41,800 bases of DNA from RGIG9060 sp036307825 (GTDB taxonomy: Bacteria > Spirochaetota > Spirochaetia > Treponematales > Treponemataceae), in assembly GCA_036307825.1 (NCBI GenBank), contig JAXJWW010000110.1, forward strand, positions 1 to 41,800, read 5' to 3'. Of the stretch, positions 19,801-28,600 are shown one piece after another. The position numbers and the translations under genes were made by a program. The notes beneath the pieces are model-generated. The model made no database searches, was not told where the DNA came from, and saw only the letters and a program-made list of their open reading frames with translations. Positions within the stretch are counted from its first letter, which is position 1. Every line of letters starts with the position of its first letter.

Positions 19801-22533
19801 TATTGGAGTATCTGAATCTTGATTTATTTCATAACTTGACAAATCTTCACCTGTATATACACCTTGATTTCCACTTCGGTCTGTTACTACAAGTTTAAAT
19901 TCACCAAGAGTTATTCTGTCATCAAATTTTGTTGTATCGATTTTTACAGATGGTTGAGCATTTGTTCCTAAATCTTGCCCATCTTCTGTTCCATCTGGAT
20001 GGTAAAATTTTATTTCCTTGATATAATCATTTTCTGTTATATCAAATTTTACTGAAATATCTCCATTTACATAATATCCGTCATCATCTTTGTCTACATA
20101 ATTACTTACTTGAGTAAGTTTTATTGTTGGAATACTTGTATCCAAAGAAACTGTTCGAGTTACTGTTGTTGTTTTTCCAGCATTGTCTGTAACTTTCAAT
20201 GTTACATCATATTTACCGATTCCATTAAATTGACTACTTGTTGGTGTCCAAGTCCATGTTCCTAAATTTTGGTTCCAATTAAATTGACCTTCTGCACTTC
20301 CTGCTGAAACTTGACTTGCACTTCCACCATCTTTTGAAAATGATAAAGTAGCAGTACTTGCAAGTTTACCTTCTGTAACTGCACCATCATTTGCTTTTCC
20401 TGAAAAATTAGGAATTGAATTTACAAATACTATAGATGAATTTTCTTCTGGTTTTGGCACGTCGATACTTGCAACCGGATTTGACAAGTCTATAGTAAAA
20501 TTACATTTGTATTTTTCATCTTCTGATACATTCCCGGCTACATCTGTTGCTCGAATTTTTACTGTGTATGTTATATTCTCTTTCAAATTTGAAAGTGTTA
20601 AATTAAATGATGATTTTGCTTTTGGAATTTCTTGCCAACCAGTTCCTTGAGTTCCATCAACTAAGATTTGTGTAGATCCAGCCATCAACTGATACTCAAC
20701 TTTTTCGATACCGTTGGCATCATCGATGTTTCCTTTTAGAGTGAACTCTGAAGATTCTATTATTTCATCATTTGTTAATGTACTAAATTCAACAACTGGA
20801 TTTGTTGTATCTACTACTACTACACGAGAAATTACTGTTGATAAATCTGAATCTGGAGCTGCTGTTAATGTATAAGTGTATTCTCCGTCTTGTTCGTGAT
20901 TAATATCAATTGTGTAAGCTCCATCAATAGCTGGCTGAATTCTCGTTACTTCTGATTTTACTTCTTCACCAGCAACAGTTGTTCCTATATAACTCCAATC
21001 AATTTCTACAGGTGAGTTTTCATCACTTGTTAATGCTTTTCCAGCAAAACCTTCTTGAATAGAATTTGATGTTACATATCCTCGATAATAAGATGCTTTT
21101 TCATTTCCTTTTGAAAAATTACCTTCTGTTAATACTGGAGCTCCAGATGTTACTTCAAATTTACAAAAATCATAACTTGTTACACCTGATTCTGTTGTAA
21201 ATTCTACCTTTATGTAATAATATCCTGATATCCACTTATTTTCATCTTCTCCAGGCTTATTTGAGTCTACCTGAAAGTTCAAACTTTCTCCAACAGCAGT
21301 TAATTTTACCTGCTTATCACCACTTTCACCTTCACTTACAACACATGTTTCTAATTCGTTTTCTGATGTAAAGAGATTTTCGTTTAGATATTTTTTAAAA
21401 TCTTCTGGTGTATTATGTTCATCTTCAGCTTTAAAATCAGCTGGTACTTTAGCTACCCATACTCTTACGGTTGAGTAATTGATTGCACTTCCGTCTGTTG
21501 GTGGCATAATTGTACCCAATACAGGAGAACCAATTGCAATTCCTGCTACCTTTGATACATCATTACTGATATTTAACCATTTTATCTGGGCAGCATTATC
21601 CTTAAAGTAATTAAACCCTGGAAAAACTATTTTTCCATCTACTTTTTTTGCTCCATTATTTTCTATTTTCTTTGCTACCAAGTCTGCTCTGCTTAACATT
21701 TCTGTTAAATTCGTGGTTTGACCTTGATCTACATATCCAATTGTATTAATTGATGGGAAAACTACACTTGTATCACTTTCTAATGTTTGATTATTTTTAC
21801 TGCTACTTAACAACTGAAAGATATCTGATTTGTGATAACAATAAGTATTTTCATTTCCACCTGCATCTTTTGCTACTGCATAATAATAACAAGTTTTTTC
21901 TTCGTCAAAAGGTGTATCAAAACTTGCTAAAAAGGTGTTTGTTCCGTCTGCAATAACACTTTTTAATACTTCACCTTCTTCATCTACTAAGAATACTGTT
22001 ACACTTTCCAAATTTGATCTATCATAAACTTCACCTTTAATACTGAAGGTTTTATACATATTAGGCCAGTTTGATACACTATATGAGTTTGGACTAGTTA
22101 ATAATACTGTAGGAGCTGTATTATCAATTGTATAAACAACATCAACTGTTGAGTTACGATAAGCATCAGATACTGTTACTGTTACATTGTAGTCACCATC
22201 TGGAAGTTCAAATGTTCCATCTTCTTTTGGAGTATTTATTGATGCTGTAAATTCACCATTTGATACAGTTGCACTAAAATTATATTCCAACGAAGTTGCC
22301 ATATTTTTAAAGGTAACAAAACAATCAGAAACTTTTACTTCATCAGTTGCAATTCCTTTCATTACAAAGCCACCTTTTAAGACGCTCTTTGTTACAGGAA
22401 ATTCTACTGCTACTGTAGGTGCTTGTGTATCTACGGCTTTTCCTAAACCTGGATCACAAGTTAGAAACAATAAAGATATACCCAATAATATTAAAACTTT
22501 AAATAAATTACTAATCCCTTTTGATATTAACAT
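7828..22533 (-). CDS. Giant multi-Ig-domain surface lipoprotein (4901 aa)
   Basis: A lipoprotein signal ending LLFLTC (Cys26) leads into DPGLGKAVDTQ, shared with the paralogue upstream. About thirty Ig-like modules of roughly 90-110 aa follow, each opened by a D-x-(T/S/D)-x-P linker such as DTTKP or DNTAP, with a GxxxD-xxG(I/V) turn typical of bacterial Ig-like folds. A five-module block (about 530 aa) starting near residue 1220 recurs near 1750, and a related block carrying VDGDSPTLRITGSAVDG appears near 2200 and 2855. From about 4300 an IPT/TIG-like segment (IKVYGFNL) is followed by a repeat-rich region (about 4600-4901) resembling beta-propeller blades (YVSMAIDENNGIHISAF). It is probably lipid-anchored on the cell surface. 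The ATG has AGGAGGAG 3 nt upstream. Uninterrupted over 14.7 kb, so clearly under selection. Ligand unknown. Confidence 0.92.
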   Translation of the reverse strand: MLISKGISNLFKVLILLGISLLFLTCDPGLGKAVDTQAPTVAVEFPVTKSVLKGGFVMKGIATDEVKVSDCFVTFKNMATSLEYNFSATVSNGEFTASINTPKEDGTFELPDGDYNVTVTVSDAYRNSTVDVVYTIDNTAPTVLLTSPNSYSVSNWPNMYKTFSIKGEVYDRSNLESVTVFLVDEEGEVLKSVIADGTNTFLASFDTPFDEEKTCYYYAVAKDAGGNENTYCYHKSDIFQLLSSSKNNQTLESDTSVVFPSINTIGYVDQGQTTNLTEMLSRADLVAKKIENNGAKKVDGKIVFPGFNYFKDNAAQIKWLNISNDVSKVAGIAIGSPVLGTIMPPTDGSAINYSTVRVWVAKVPADFKAEDEHNTPEDFKKYLNENLFTSENELETCVVSEGESGDKQVKLTAVGESLNFQVDSNKPGEDENKWISGYYYIKVEFTTESGVTSYDFCKFEVTSGAPVLTEGNFSKGNEKASYYRGYVTSNSIQEGFAGKALTSDENSPVEIDWSYIGTTVAGEEVKSEVTRIQPAIDGAYTIDINHEQDGEYTYTLTAAPDSDLSTVISRVVVVDTTNPVVEFSTLTNDEIIESSEFTLKGNIDDANGIEKVEYQLMAGSTQILVDGTQGTGWQEIPKAKSSFNLTLSNLKENITYTVKIRATDVAGNVSEDEKYKCNFTIDLSNPVASIDVPKPEENSSIVFVNSIPNFSGKANDGAVTEGKLASTATLSFSKDGGSASQVSAGSAEGQFNWNQNLGTWTWTPTSSQFNGIGKYDVTLKVTDNAGKTTTVTRTVSLDTSIPTIKLTQVSNYVDKDDDGYYVNGDISVKFDITENDYIKEIKFYHPDGTEDGQDLGTNAQPSVKIDTTKFDDRITLGEFKLVVTDRSGNQGVYTGEDLSSYEINQDSDTPIIVITGINESITSEDGISQGNNLLSTNYSITITLKDDDGLASGTYQIDTNDVKAINVVDSKVKTETISFNSLQQGPHTIKLSVKDIYGKEVTKGIFYFGIDDESPKLIIDGYSESNIDAGFKNTNFDITGTANDSYEFGQLIWNYDGIEETTKIERDGSGSWILNVSKPDSSQKKTIKFVATDKFLRTTVKTFTYAFDLDKPNLVISPEQKSSITNKYFNQNTMVTLSGTANDVTGESSTQSGLKVVQYGLGAGHNAENTNTLEYSNTNGSAEWTVLLNVPGCPDGPYTLFVKAIDNSENESDVQKFNITADSTSPVLTEGGNTDASGTSYTSGDLHLAGTVSDVNLSKVTYVYSFNGVEDEPVELEVVGTGSEKTWIVTKFAESLKDGTHVIKVVATDKAGNSSVITRNIILDTTAPVITTNVSPQIMYDNGSGKEVTVNGTINVDVRIAEINKLQGVYYTFEEGDDWTHAFTDDELSTGKIIEVNTRDFDDGKKLPLRIKAVDEAGNFSVVSVSPVINQESDKPSLTPSNFVELNNEEAGYSEESAKNVFNSSNPNMIFTLSDDDKISSYQVSLNGGISYGNPIKVESSQQTITYSLMTLLENDSQYKRHTIMFKVMDENYKDDSSTPKNFVYKTYYIAIDDGVPVITISTANNQFVNSVEILGNVSDKNGVTKITFTPKGCAENEVTPDDKGNFSYKLEEDLKGKSPIKVRAIDGIGSVTETEFVYKVDTTKPTVSVNSSVAGKVWNQTTSLEVQGTANDLAATGEDSSGVAKVRYAIGKGHSATEVDSNGWKDASGTDTWSAYVNIPSYSDGAYTLFVQVFDNTSNESDVQKFNITADSKSPVLTEGDSTDANSTRYSQSTLNLTGTVTDDNLNELYYTYSFGENSVTEKPSISGDSNWVINKSDLADGTHIFKIVATDKAGNSSVITRNIIVDNTDPVITTNVSPQIMYNDGTGEKLTVNGTINVNVRVSETNKLKGVYYTENTTLADDAEWSGVTGVTSFNETELSTGKTISVDTIRFADKSTLPLRIKAVDEAGNYSVVYVNPVINQESDKPSLTPSNFVELKDENDENEKLAGWLGGNPTNVFSSSNPNMIFTLSDDDSVKEYSVKVGSGDFVKISEVNSTQKIVTYSLEDLIKNGNYGRHTITFRVKDVNCAENLSTQNNFVYKTYYIAIDDGQPSLIINNANNQYVGKSFFINGSVTDKNGISSVIIKPLSGGEAYATLKEENGGLTKTAEGYSFKSLFTVPSTKDTIQILAIDSIGNESVKELTYLVDETKPRVLISNGEKAFIDGDSPTLRITGSAVDGDLGSNDNGISGIDQVRLKIGSEISGVTDADSYLATGKVEDDGTLSWSYNLDFAGKAAGSYTVYAQSFDFAGNISMQETITVYVDTDVPQINVTTENSPDATGIKNIGIRKDAFDITGTVSDNGGIASIIAKIQGVSENLEVNLEDSNWSFTVPNTVDDGKMTIIITATDKCGKTSQETLTVILDTVKPVITFANIENDKILPTKEYEVKGSIDDANGIAKVEYQLYAGESQVTLDGSSVTNWITVENAKATFSLPLTNLQKNTNYVLKLRATDTAGNITEDNANQRSFILNNDDPSISIISISPQVINGEESSVNGTIKVKATLSDTNKIVSAYYTYESSLTEESDWSGSGKSTSFTSDQISNGIEITVDTTKHTDKNNLPLRIKAIDEAGNYKVVPVAPYVNQDLDIPSIVPTNFKQVGSVEECGWKGSETINVFGTSTLNMIFTLSDDDSVKEYWVSKDGGEFKKEADVNSAQKVMSYSLESLKESYGGHSITFRVVDENYVDNSTTPKNYKEQTYYFVIDDGAPILTLDNANGQFVGSSFAIKGNVKDSNGIDKILLSSVGGSGFTTKELTLGNGLSENGDFSYAFTETSTKSDINIAVIDSIGNTSYGTLTYKLDGTKPIVNIANGVNAFVDGDSPTLRITGSAVDGDLGSNDNGISGIDQVRLKIGSQITGVNDEDSVLASGKIEDGVMSWSYNLDFTGKVAGSYPVYVQAFDIAGNVSDEQNITVYVDTDVPQLSHDYADNFVGVYNGNFVIEGTASDASGVKSITAKIQGASGNLTGTFTPTSNNSPASWSFNIPANTGDGQLTILVTAKDGCGKSVQETFTATLDTEVPSVTFTDISDDDANNTTIETSKTTDKPRVSVTYADSTSGVKNIDYTFYYYDAEQDKFVDYSSTDGNAKGTFTRDKSFSGTVVMRMAETTGSTGAFINSASETDGIWYVKVNIKDAAGNIATVDSPYFYVDQHKPELEVTSPAPNVNLKKQNDALEVTGTTSDSYGGDIDKVVVKISHTSYNASQQANFTKTFTKDGSNGTERLTKNGESYQFTYTWNGANSPFVYPDVYELLVSTYDVAGNETVRTPQKISCDNTAPTISFARPYSYSVDSDGNETIGNVVNSPIGDTNIKSTANDYSMYSIYYQIGGTVLINDKAERTPGEKINKIAITGGALSTDNYGNSVNNPSSDNLAEGIVNGTWNKLKDANLDFDVTYNTLTLVNGGFSYHASGDKDTIQTLDVHIVGVDTAGNVNYCKFPLKVDTDTDKPVLMMLSPKTINDVANVGGTATISGTVNDDNAVHSVWMQVELVNGNYDEGTGNLVGNGNSLFGIDYTSSTYGMTNPQNIEQAKSNSNEQDTAYFGNKNQWYKVNIGEQGKSTTWNMVLNKSKEFDNVNLFNNGYLKSEVEQTELIVRVKALDTKSGTATVSDDAKEGDVTEFTLKIDSGSPSIIINNIADFKEEGSYIGGDLVFDIDFTDDESITEWSIEAVSTLNGDNRSYVIGSDKAGSYDVGFGPSVDKKITVSTQDIYEACGNLIQIRITAKDNSKDASGQTEQPKESSITFKYTIDNTSPHANYVSTIDSVKYHLDTEAVGSGANRESNARGNHLRIISEQAALKGNVLDETNGSGVDFVMVYFTKEISGTTYLYNPSKINSRTVISSTYNMQDEYNSSEARLFPVENLSDIVRTAKIDGSTPYIIVDRAEGWDDDGANGDFDGYSENLKANGEWVVYFNSTNLPDSVYDVHYVVVDYAGNGRYYSDTMLVQNNPPKITSIVLATDINGDGTASISTDGTSDEDDLFTSSSYIDSGFIVRNSKLNVRVNATGGTGTKKYYLTYPAESGNVTLNNTTGVFEITSFPLDEEEVDPANYKVPEYIVWVEDSVETNLSLSSGETIIEMIMDNNDSVAPVAQLFELNTFVEDSATSSEERESLYKEGSTVQGHIEPRKFSKVYNVEGQDPDVSGKIILRGEVMDNQRIGSIKLTLKDDEIEIAKWNNSTDALESQNNNASITSTLGLLGHHVEWSYVWDTNSFAAENVEVSVKVEDITGNVNTSKQYSSDDNIPHSAENIFSSDDWGYNSMTVDVVPYITKIETPNRTLSGLKKNNIRSSSGKYSIIKGNTDDFIKVYGFNLNASAVQIVDSTEVNGTVDTSKGSSLKHQNPISPYNELSLSNNSSVSGYLEIFVDDIRSINNINDKSQSYNQEPDESTKNRLLNDDRYLRFFDMKDTGIKNGFYPTMIMEGNDPVFGYIDLKGGPGNNNGIQGAIDNGGAGDYYASHAMPQRAKFNGASASVIYKEYLIKASIWDQMGMARDESGRYHHVTLYNRASAAMSYIYDRYAELYTEGQGWGSGTKYQDYAGNKSESSGNNAITLEYVDYGNGLMLGRYQYPKLIAKGNSRDAQATIYMMYFDANTTNKDLIFRNFRVGLSSAKDPNDTDSYKALYSGGSASDGKSYAQASNCWDNNTDGRESIATNASNHFAFGVTSDNHVVVVYYDEFAGKLKLKYSNNSVIGINSNNSVPFTESSIDFPDYVGNYVSMAIDENNGIHISAFDAGDSDLAYFYIPRYNGSEMKHVTVDQASAVGNWTQIKLKDNVPYIAYYNATEAGGRESIKLAHANKAITSVNTVVEGVDSDGYTTGNWEYMTVPAITAPQGGKSEFQNVCLDFNSAGKPVVGYLGANIEFGTWCDE
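13856..13967 (-). repeat. 112-bp near-identical intragenic repeat, copy 1
   Basis: Matches 15809-15920 with one visible mismatch, offset 1953 bp (651 codons). It encodes the VDGDSPTLRITGSAVDG to RLKIGS portion of an Ig-like module. Such identity between modules of one gene implies recent duplication or gene conversion. Confidence 0.85.
15809..15920 (-). repeat. 112-bp near-identical intragenic repeat, copy 2
   Basis: Partner of 13856-13967. Both lie inside the 4901-aa lipoprotein gene in the same frame. Confidence 0.85.
16200..18880 (-). repeat. Five-module super-repeats of about 1.59 kb in the giant gene
   Basis: Landmarks recur at a fixed offset: ACCTTCTGTTAAAACAGGTG at 17251 and 18841 (1590 bp apart), and TCAACAAAGTTTGATGGTGT at 16601 and 18200 (1599 bp). 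The encoded modules follow the same order in each copy (SPVLTEG, PVITTNVSPQIMY, QESDKPSLTPSNFVEL, DDG.P, VD.TKP). Unit edges are approximate. Confidence 0.75.
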
Positions 22534-22591
22534 TTTCTCCTCCTAAATATGGTAAAATCCGCACTTACAGACAAAAATCCCAATCTATTAA

Positions 22592-22620
22592 ATTTTATAT
22601 CCTAATAACATTATCGTCAA
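22592..22620 (-). promoter_or_regulatory. Promoter of the 4901-aa lipoprotein gene
   Basis: On the minus strand TTGACG (22620-22615), a 17-bp spacer and TAAAAT (22597-22592). It lies just downstream of the previous gene's terminator and gives a leader of about 50 nt before the ATG at 22533. The third giant gene can therefore be expressed independently of the other two. Confidence 0.7.
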
Positions 22621-22622
22621 GT

Positions 22623-22657
22623 AAAAAAAAGGTTGCACAAAAATATGCAACCTTTTT
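22623..22657 (-). terminator. Rho-independent terminator of the 3035-aa lipoprotein gene
   Basis: On the minus strand a 12-bp stem, AAAAAGGTTGCA (22657-22646) with TGCAACCTTTTT (22637-22626), has an 8-nt loop and an extended T tract to 22623. It sits 16 nt past the stop codon and immediately upstream of the next promoter. Confidence 0.88.
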
Positions 22658-22673
22658 CAAAAAATTAATATTT

Positions 22674-25600
22674 TTAATGACCAGAACCATTACCTATATA
22701 GTAAGCTACTCGATAGTATCCTGTACTATAATAAGCGTGAGCTGATTCCCAAGAACTAGAACTTGGTGTAGGATGAGCTTCTACACATGCTCTATTATTA
22801 GAAACTGCATTAGTAAGTGGTGCCGACATTGTTTCCCAACCACCTTCAGGACTTCCATTGTTGTCTAAATCCAAATCTTTATCAAAGAATGCAGTATTTA
22901 ATCCGTCAAAGGACCCTAAACTAGACAAATATCCAATATAAGGTGTTTCGCCTCTAACTGTAATATCCACATTCATCGGTGAATTTTCTGCAATAACCAC
23001 GCTTGGACCAAATTCATATTCAGTTTCACCATCATTTGGATTATTTGTAGATTTTACATAAATCAATTCACCTTTACCGTTTACAAAAACCACATGAACA
23101 TAACCATTATTATCAATTTGCATATCAACATAGTTACCATTTGTAGTTGTATAATTATCATCGGCAGAATTTGTTATAACCCTTTGTACTTTCCAACAAG
23201 ATTCATCATATTTTGCAACCTTAGTATTTGCTCGTGCCAATTTAACAACTTGATTTAAAGAATCAAAATAAACTAACACTGGATAATGATTAGTTAATGT
23301 TAAATCAATACCAACATACTCACCTGTTGCAGTAGTTCTTGTTAATCCAGAGTCACTAAAACATGCATTAGAAAGTGTTATATTATTTCCATCTGTATCT
23401 CTTGTATAACTACTAGAACCTGAACCTGGTTTTCCTGTATCGTCTGAGTCACTATCACCATCTATATTTACCCAACAAGATTCCCAGTTAGATTGTCCAT
23501 AATTATCCATATCACTATTTATAACTGAATAATGGATAGACATTGTATCTATATCATAGTATGCAACATGGATATTTCCATTGTCATTTGTATCCCTTCT
23601 AGCAAGTCTAAAATTTTTAAACTGTTGGAATTGCATATTATGATACAACAATTCAAAACGTGTCATATAATGATTTTTCCAAGCAGTAGCTTTACCAGAA
23701 TTTTTTAAGTAAGGATCATATAAATGCAAACCACCTGCAGCACCCCTATCTACATTCCAGTTTGCATAATCACCACCAGACTGGTAATTACCCATATAAG
23801 CTACATTTACTTTAACATTAGAACCAGACCCCGTCACTAAAATTGTTGTTTCTTCTGGAGAGTCAAATCCTTTAAACACAGCGGTTGATTTAGCATTGAT
23901 AGCAGTGTAATAAACATTATGCATAGAGTAATTTGTAAATGAAGCATATAGTTTACCACTTGCATCCATTGACATCGCTGGATAAGCAGGATTTTTTGCT
24001 AGCTCAATACTAGTATTATTTACAGTACTTGTCTGAGTATTACCAAATCTGTCTGTATCTTGCCAAATTCTAACAAAACGGTCGTCTGTCCAGTATTTTG
24101 TATTTGACTGATATTCGTTTCCTTCTTTGTTATACGATTGAGTATTATCATTTATGTTATTTATAGAACGAACACCCTTTACAACAGTTGATAAATATCC
24201 ATCCTTAGCATCATTTGGAACATAGAAAGTTATCACATTAGTGTTATCATCATCCTTACCAATTTCAATTGAATCCGTTGTTACACTTGTTGTACCTTTT
24301 CTATCTGATGTGATTTCAACTTTAAGGTTACCTCCATCCTTGTCAGACTTTGTACCTAAGTTAAAACCTTCAATACGATTAGTTCCTTCATCTCTTAACA
24401 AAGGAATTGCACCACTTCGAGCTCTGGTAGAAGGATATTTTGAATATCTAGTAATATTTGTGATATAAGGAACAATGTCCACTGTCATAGAATTATAACC
24501 CCAACCATTTGAGTTGAACTTATTATCCCCTGTTCGAACAGTGTTATCAGATGCATATGATGTAGAAGCGCTTGTGTTTGGTTTTGAGTCATTTACAACA
24601 ACAGATACATTTACGTTGCTACCAACAAAAGAATTTGTATCCCAAACATAAGACCATTCTACATAGTGCCCAGAAAGACCTAATTCATTTTTAACAAGCT
24701 CAGCATTACTAGATCCTACTAATGATTTAGAAGCATCACTCCATTTAGCAATATCAACTTCACCTGTAGGTAATTCTAGTTTAATAGAAGAAATACGCTG
24801 GTTATCATAAGCTTCACCACGAAGAATAATTTTTCCACTTATATCTGGAGTTCCTTCAACAAATTTTGAATTTGCTCTTGGCTCAATATGACCTTGGATT
24901 TTACTATTATCTTTAAATAAACTTCCTCGATTATTTGAGTCACTTGTATCAGTATTCAACTCAATAAATTGTGCAACAGGAGCAACATCATCTATGTTAT
25001 CTAATGTAAGTTTTATAGTTTGTCGTTCACTTGAAAGGAAAATATCGTTTTCTACAGAGTCTTCAACCCAGATAACATAATTTGAGTCACCATCACTTTG
25101 GAAAACATCACCTTTAATTTCGAAAATACCACTTCTATGATCATTATCAAGTGTTCCAGTTATTTTTTTCTCTGTACCAGAACTATCTTTATAAATCATA
25201 TAATATTTTAGAGGATCTTTCCCACCAGTAACATTTACTCTTATTTTCAATACATTATTGCGAACAACAAAATCTGTATTTGCAATTCCTGTGTCTTTAT
25301 CAAAGATAGAACTGTCATAAAGTTTATCTTCATCACCATGTCCATCAAATGTAACTTCACAAGCTTCGTCACCATCAATATCTGTAGAAAGTACTACACT
25401 ACTAATAAATGGAGCTGAGTTTTGTACTAACATAGAATCTTTGTAATAACGAGCATTTCCTGCAATATCAACAACAACATAGAAAATTTCGTAAACACCG
25501 TCAGGTAATTTTGATGAATCAATTGTTACCATCCATTCACCATTTGATTTGAGGTTTTCGTCGTAACCGTCACCATCACCATTTGAACCGTTGTCTAACA

Positions 25601-28600
25601 AACCTTCAGCTTTATCAATAATGATATAGTTTGTTGTTGAAAGAGAATTGTTATTTCGTTTTACATCTGCAAAACTTGCAACAGGGAATAAAATAGCATC
25701 ATCTGTTCCTGAAGTACTTTTTACAGAAAGTGTTGAACTAATTCCCGTTCTTTTTCCGTTTCCTGGATTAAAGATGTAATTTGTACCACCAATTTTTTTA
25801 GTAAAATATAACATTACATAATCAACACCACTTCCATTAATTTCATCATTAACTTTTCCAGAAAGTAATGCTGATGCAGATTTAATTCTTAAGTGATTAC
25901 CTCTATCATCAGTTTCACGATGAGCACCTGTTGAGTCCCCTACAACAGATTCTGTTGTAATCATATAAGATTTACCTTCAACAGTTTCCACAACAGAACC
26001 AACTGGAGCAGTATTATCAATTGTATACTTAAAGGTTTCTTCAGAAGTTTTATTATTTTCAACAGAACCAGAAGCGTCCTTTGAGTTATCTTCTGCATAG
26101 ATTTTAAGAGTAATTACATTTCCACAGTCTTCATTTACTTTTACCGTATCCATTGTGACAGTTGTTTTAACTGTTTTTTGGTTAGGAGTTCCAGAAGCAA
26201 TTGTAGACTCACCATTACTTCCTTTTGCAACTACTGACCAATATGTTATCGAACCATCATCTGTAAATGTTAAATCGAAATCTATGTTTCCACCAATATA
26301 AGAACCTTCAACAGGAACATCTTGAATATTATTGATAACAATACTTGGACTACCTGAGTCAATTTTCAATGTGAAAGTTGAAATTTCACTAAGTTTTGAT
26401 TTTGATAAACTATCATCATTATCTTTTTTATCAAGAGCAATAACTCTAATCTTTAATGTTGTTTCTTCTAAAGTACTTGTATCTGATGTAAAATATTTTC
26501 TAAATTCTTCTTTTGTAATATCAAATTCAGAGTCTTTATTGAGCATTAAATTCCAAGTTGTAGATTTTGCTTGTTCAGTTAAATTAACTTTGTACCACTT
26601 AGTACTATCTTTAAAGTAAGCTGAATCTGATACTGGAGAACTAAATGTTTTATCTTCTTCATCAATAGTAATTGATTGAGGAGATGTAATTCCATAATCA
26701 CCTTGAGAATAGTCAATTCCAAAAGTTTTAAATCCATCTTTTTGGGTTAAAATATTATTTACATAATTTCCACCCTCAAGAACAACATTCATCCAAACAC
26801 TATGAACATTGTTATCATCATTTACAGTTCCAGAAATTGTAGTTGTTCCACCAACATTTGCTTCGTTACTAATAATTTTTGGAGAAAGAACTAAAAGTTC
26901 TGGCTTATCTGTATCTGTATCAACCAAAATTGGCATAGCACAATAGTTGATATTTCCAGCATCATCTAAAGCTACAAGATGAATTTCCAATGTCTGAATG
27001 ATATTTTTATCGTTACTAGGATCATTGTCTAAAAGTTCAACTGTTTTTCCTTCAGTAACATATTTTAGAGTATCAACATCCGCTGTAAATCCGTTATTTG
27101 CATCCCCAAGTTTTTTCCAAATTCCTGATAGAATTCCAGCAGAAATTCCTTGTTCACTTGAAGGATTTTCAAATACATTTTCTTCAGTTTTATCTTGAAT
27201 ACCACCATTTGTTACAGAGATATTTGTAATTTTATAATTTTTAGTACCTGCATTAGTTACACTACCGTTATTTAGAATTACAGTTCCACCAATTTGATAG
27301 AAGATATTTTTCATCTTAAATTCTTTGATACTAGCGGTTACAGTTGTTGTACCCATTGGAGAGTTTACTGAATTTTGAGAATCAATATTTCCAAGTGTAT
27401 CCACGGTATACAAATATGGTTTTATAAAATTAATTTCTGGAGCAGAGTTATCACAAGAAACTTTGTTTTTAATTTCATACTGATTTTCTGCTGTATCGTA
27501 AGCTGTAACGACAACTTCATAATCATCTGAATATTTGAATGGCGAATTTGATTCATTCCAAGTTATACTCCAGTCATATAAACAAGTATTAGAATTAAAT
27601 ACGAGTCCATCATTTTTTGTAAAAGTTTTTGTGAAAGTTGCTCTATCATTATTATCATATTTATTATGATTAACTTGAACTACAACCTTATCGATTGTTC
27701 CACCAAAATCATCAATAACAGTTCCTTCAACTGTCAAAGAATCATTTTCTTTCTTTAACTCATTTGCGATTGGCTTTAGAACATTCAAATTAGGAGCATG
27801 TCTATCAACAATAAATACAGGAGAATAACCAGTTGTATTATGTCCCGCTGCGTCAGTAATTTGATACCAAACTTTCCATTCACCATCAGTATCTGATGTT
27901 TGATTTACAAATGGACCTTTCCCAGAACTAGATGTTGTTCCTGCCATAAATATTTTTAAACTTCCAGAAATTACATTGTCTAAAGTAATAGTACCTTCAG
28001 AATTTTTATCTTCATATTCAGTAAAGTCTTCATAAGTTGAATCTTTTGAAGATTTATACAAGAATTTATATTCAATTTCTGTAACACCAGAGGTTTCATC
28101 AGAATATGAAATATTTACAACTGGACTTGAGTTTGTCTGTTTTGTTGAACCATTTGCTTCTATATTAGTAAATTCCAAAACAGGAGATTTACTATCAAGA
28201 GTTGCAGTTAATGTTAATGTCGATGTTTTTTTACACTTATCAGTTGCAGTTATAACTATAGACAAATGTCCATCACCAACATCATTAGGAACAGTAAACT
28301 TATAATCTCCATTAGAAAGATTTTCCAAAGTTATTTTCTTATCATATCCTTGAACAGAAACTAAAATATTTTCAATTCCACTAGAGTCAGTTACATTAAA
28401 GAATACATCGAAAGAATCTGTTTTTTCGCCAACATTATTATTTGTATTTTTATATTCATGGTCAAAAACAGGAACATCACCATCTACAGAAACCTGAATA
28501 CTTTTTTGTTCAGACATATTTCCAGCAAAGTCAAAAGCAGCTGCGTAAACTATAAATGTCTTAGATTCATTTTCTTCAACAAAATCATTAAAATCAAGAA

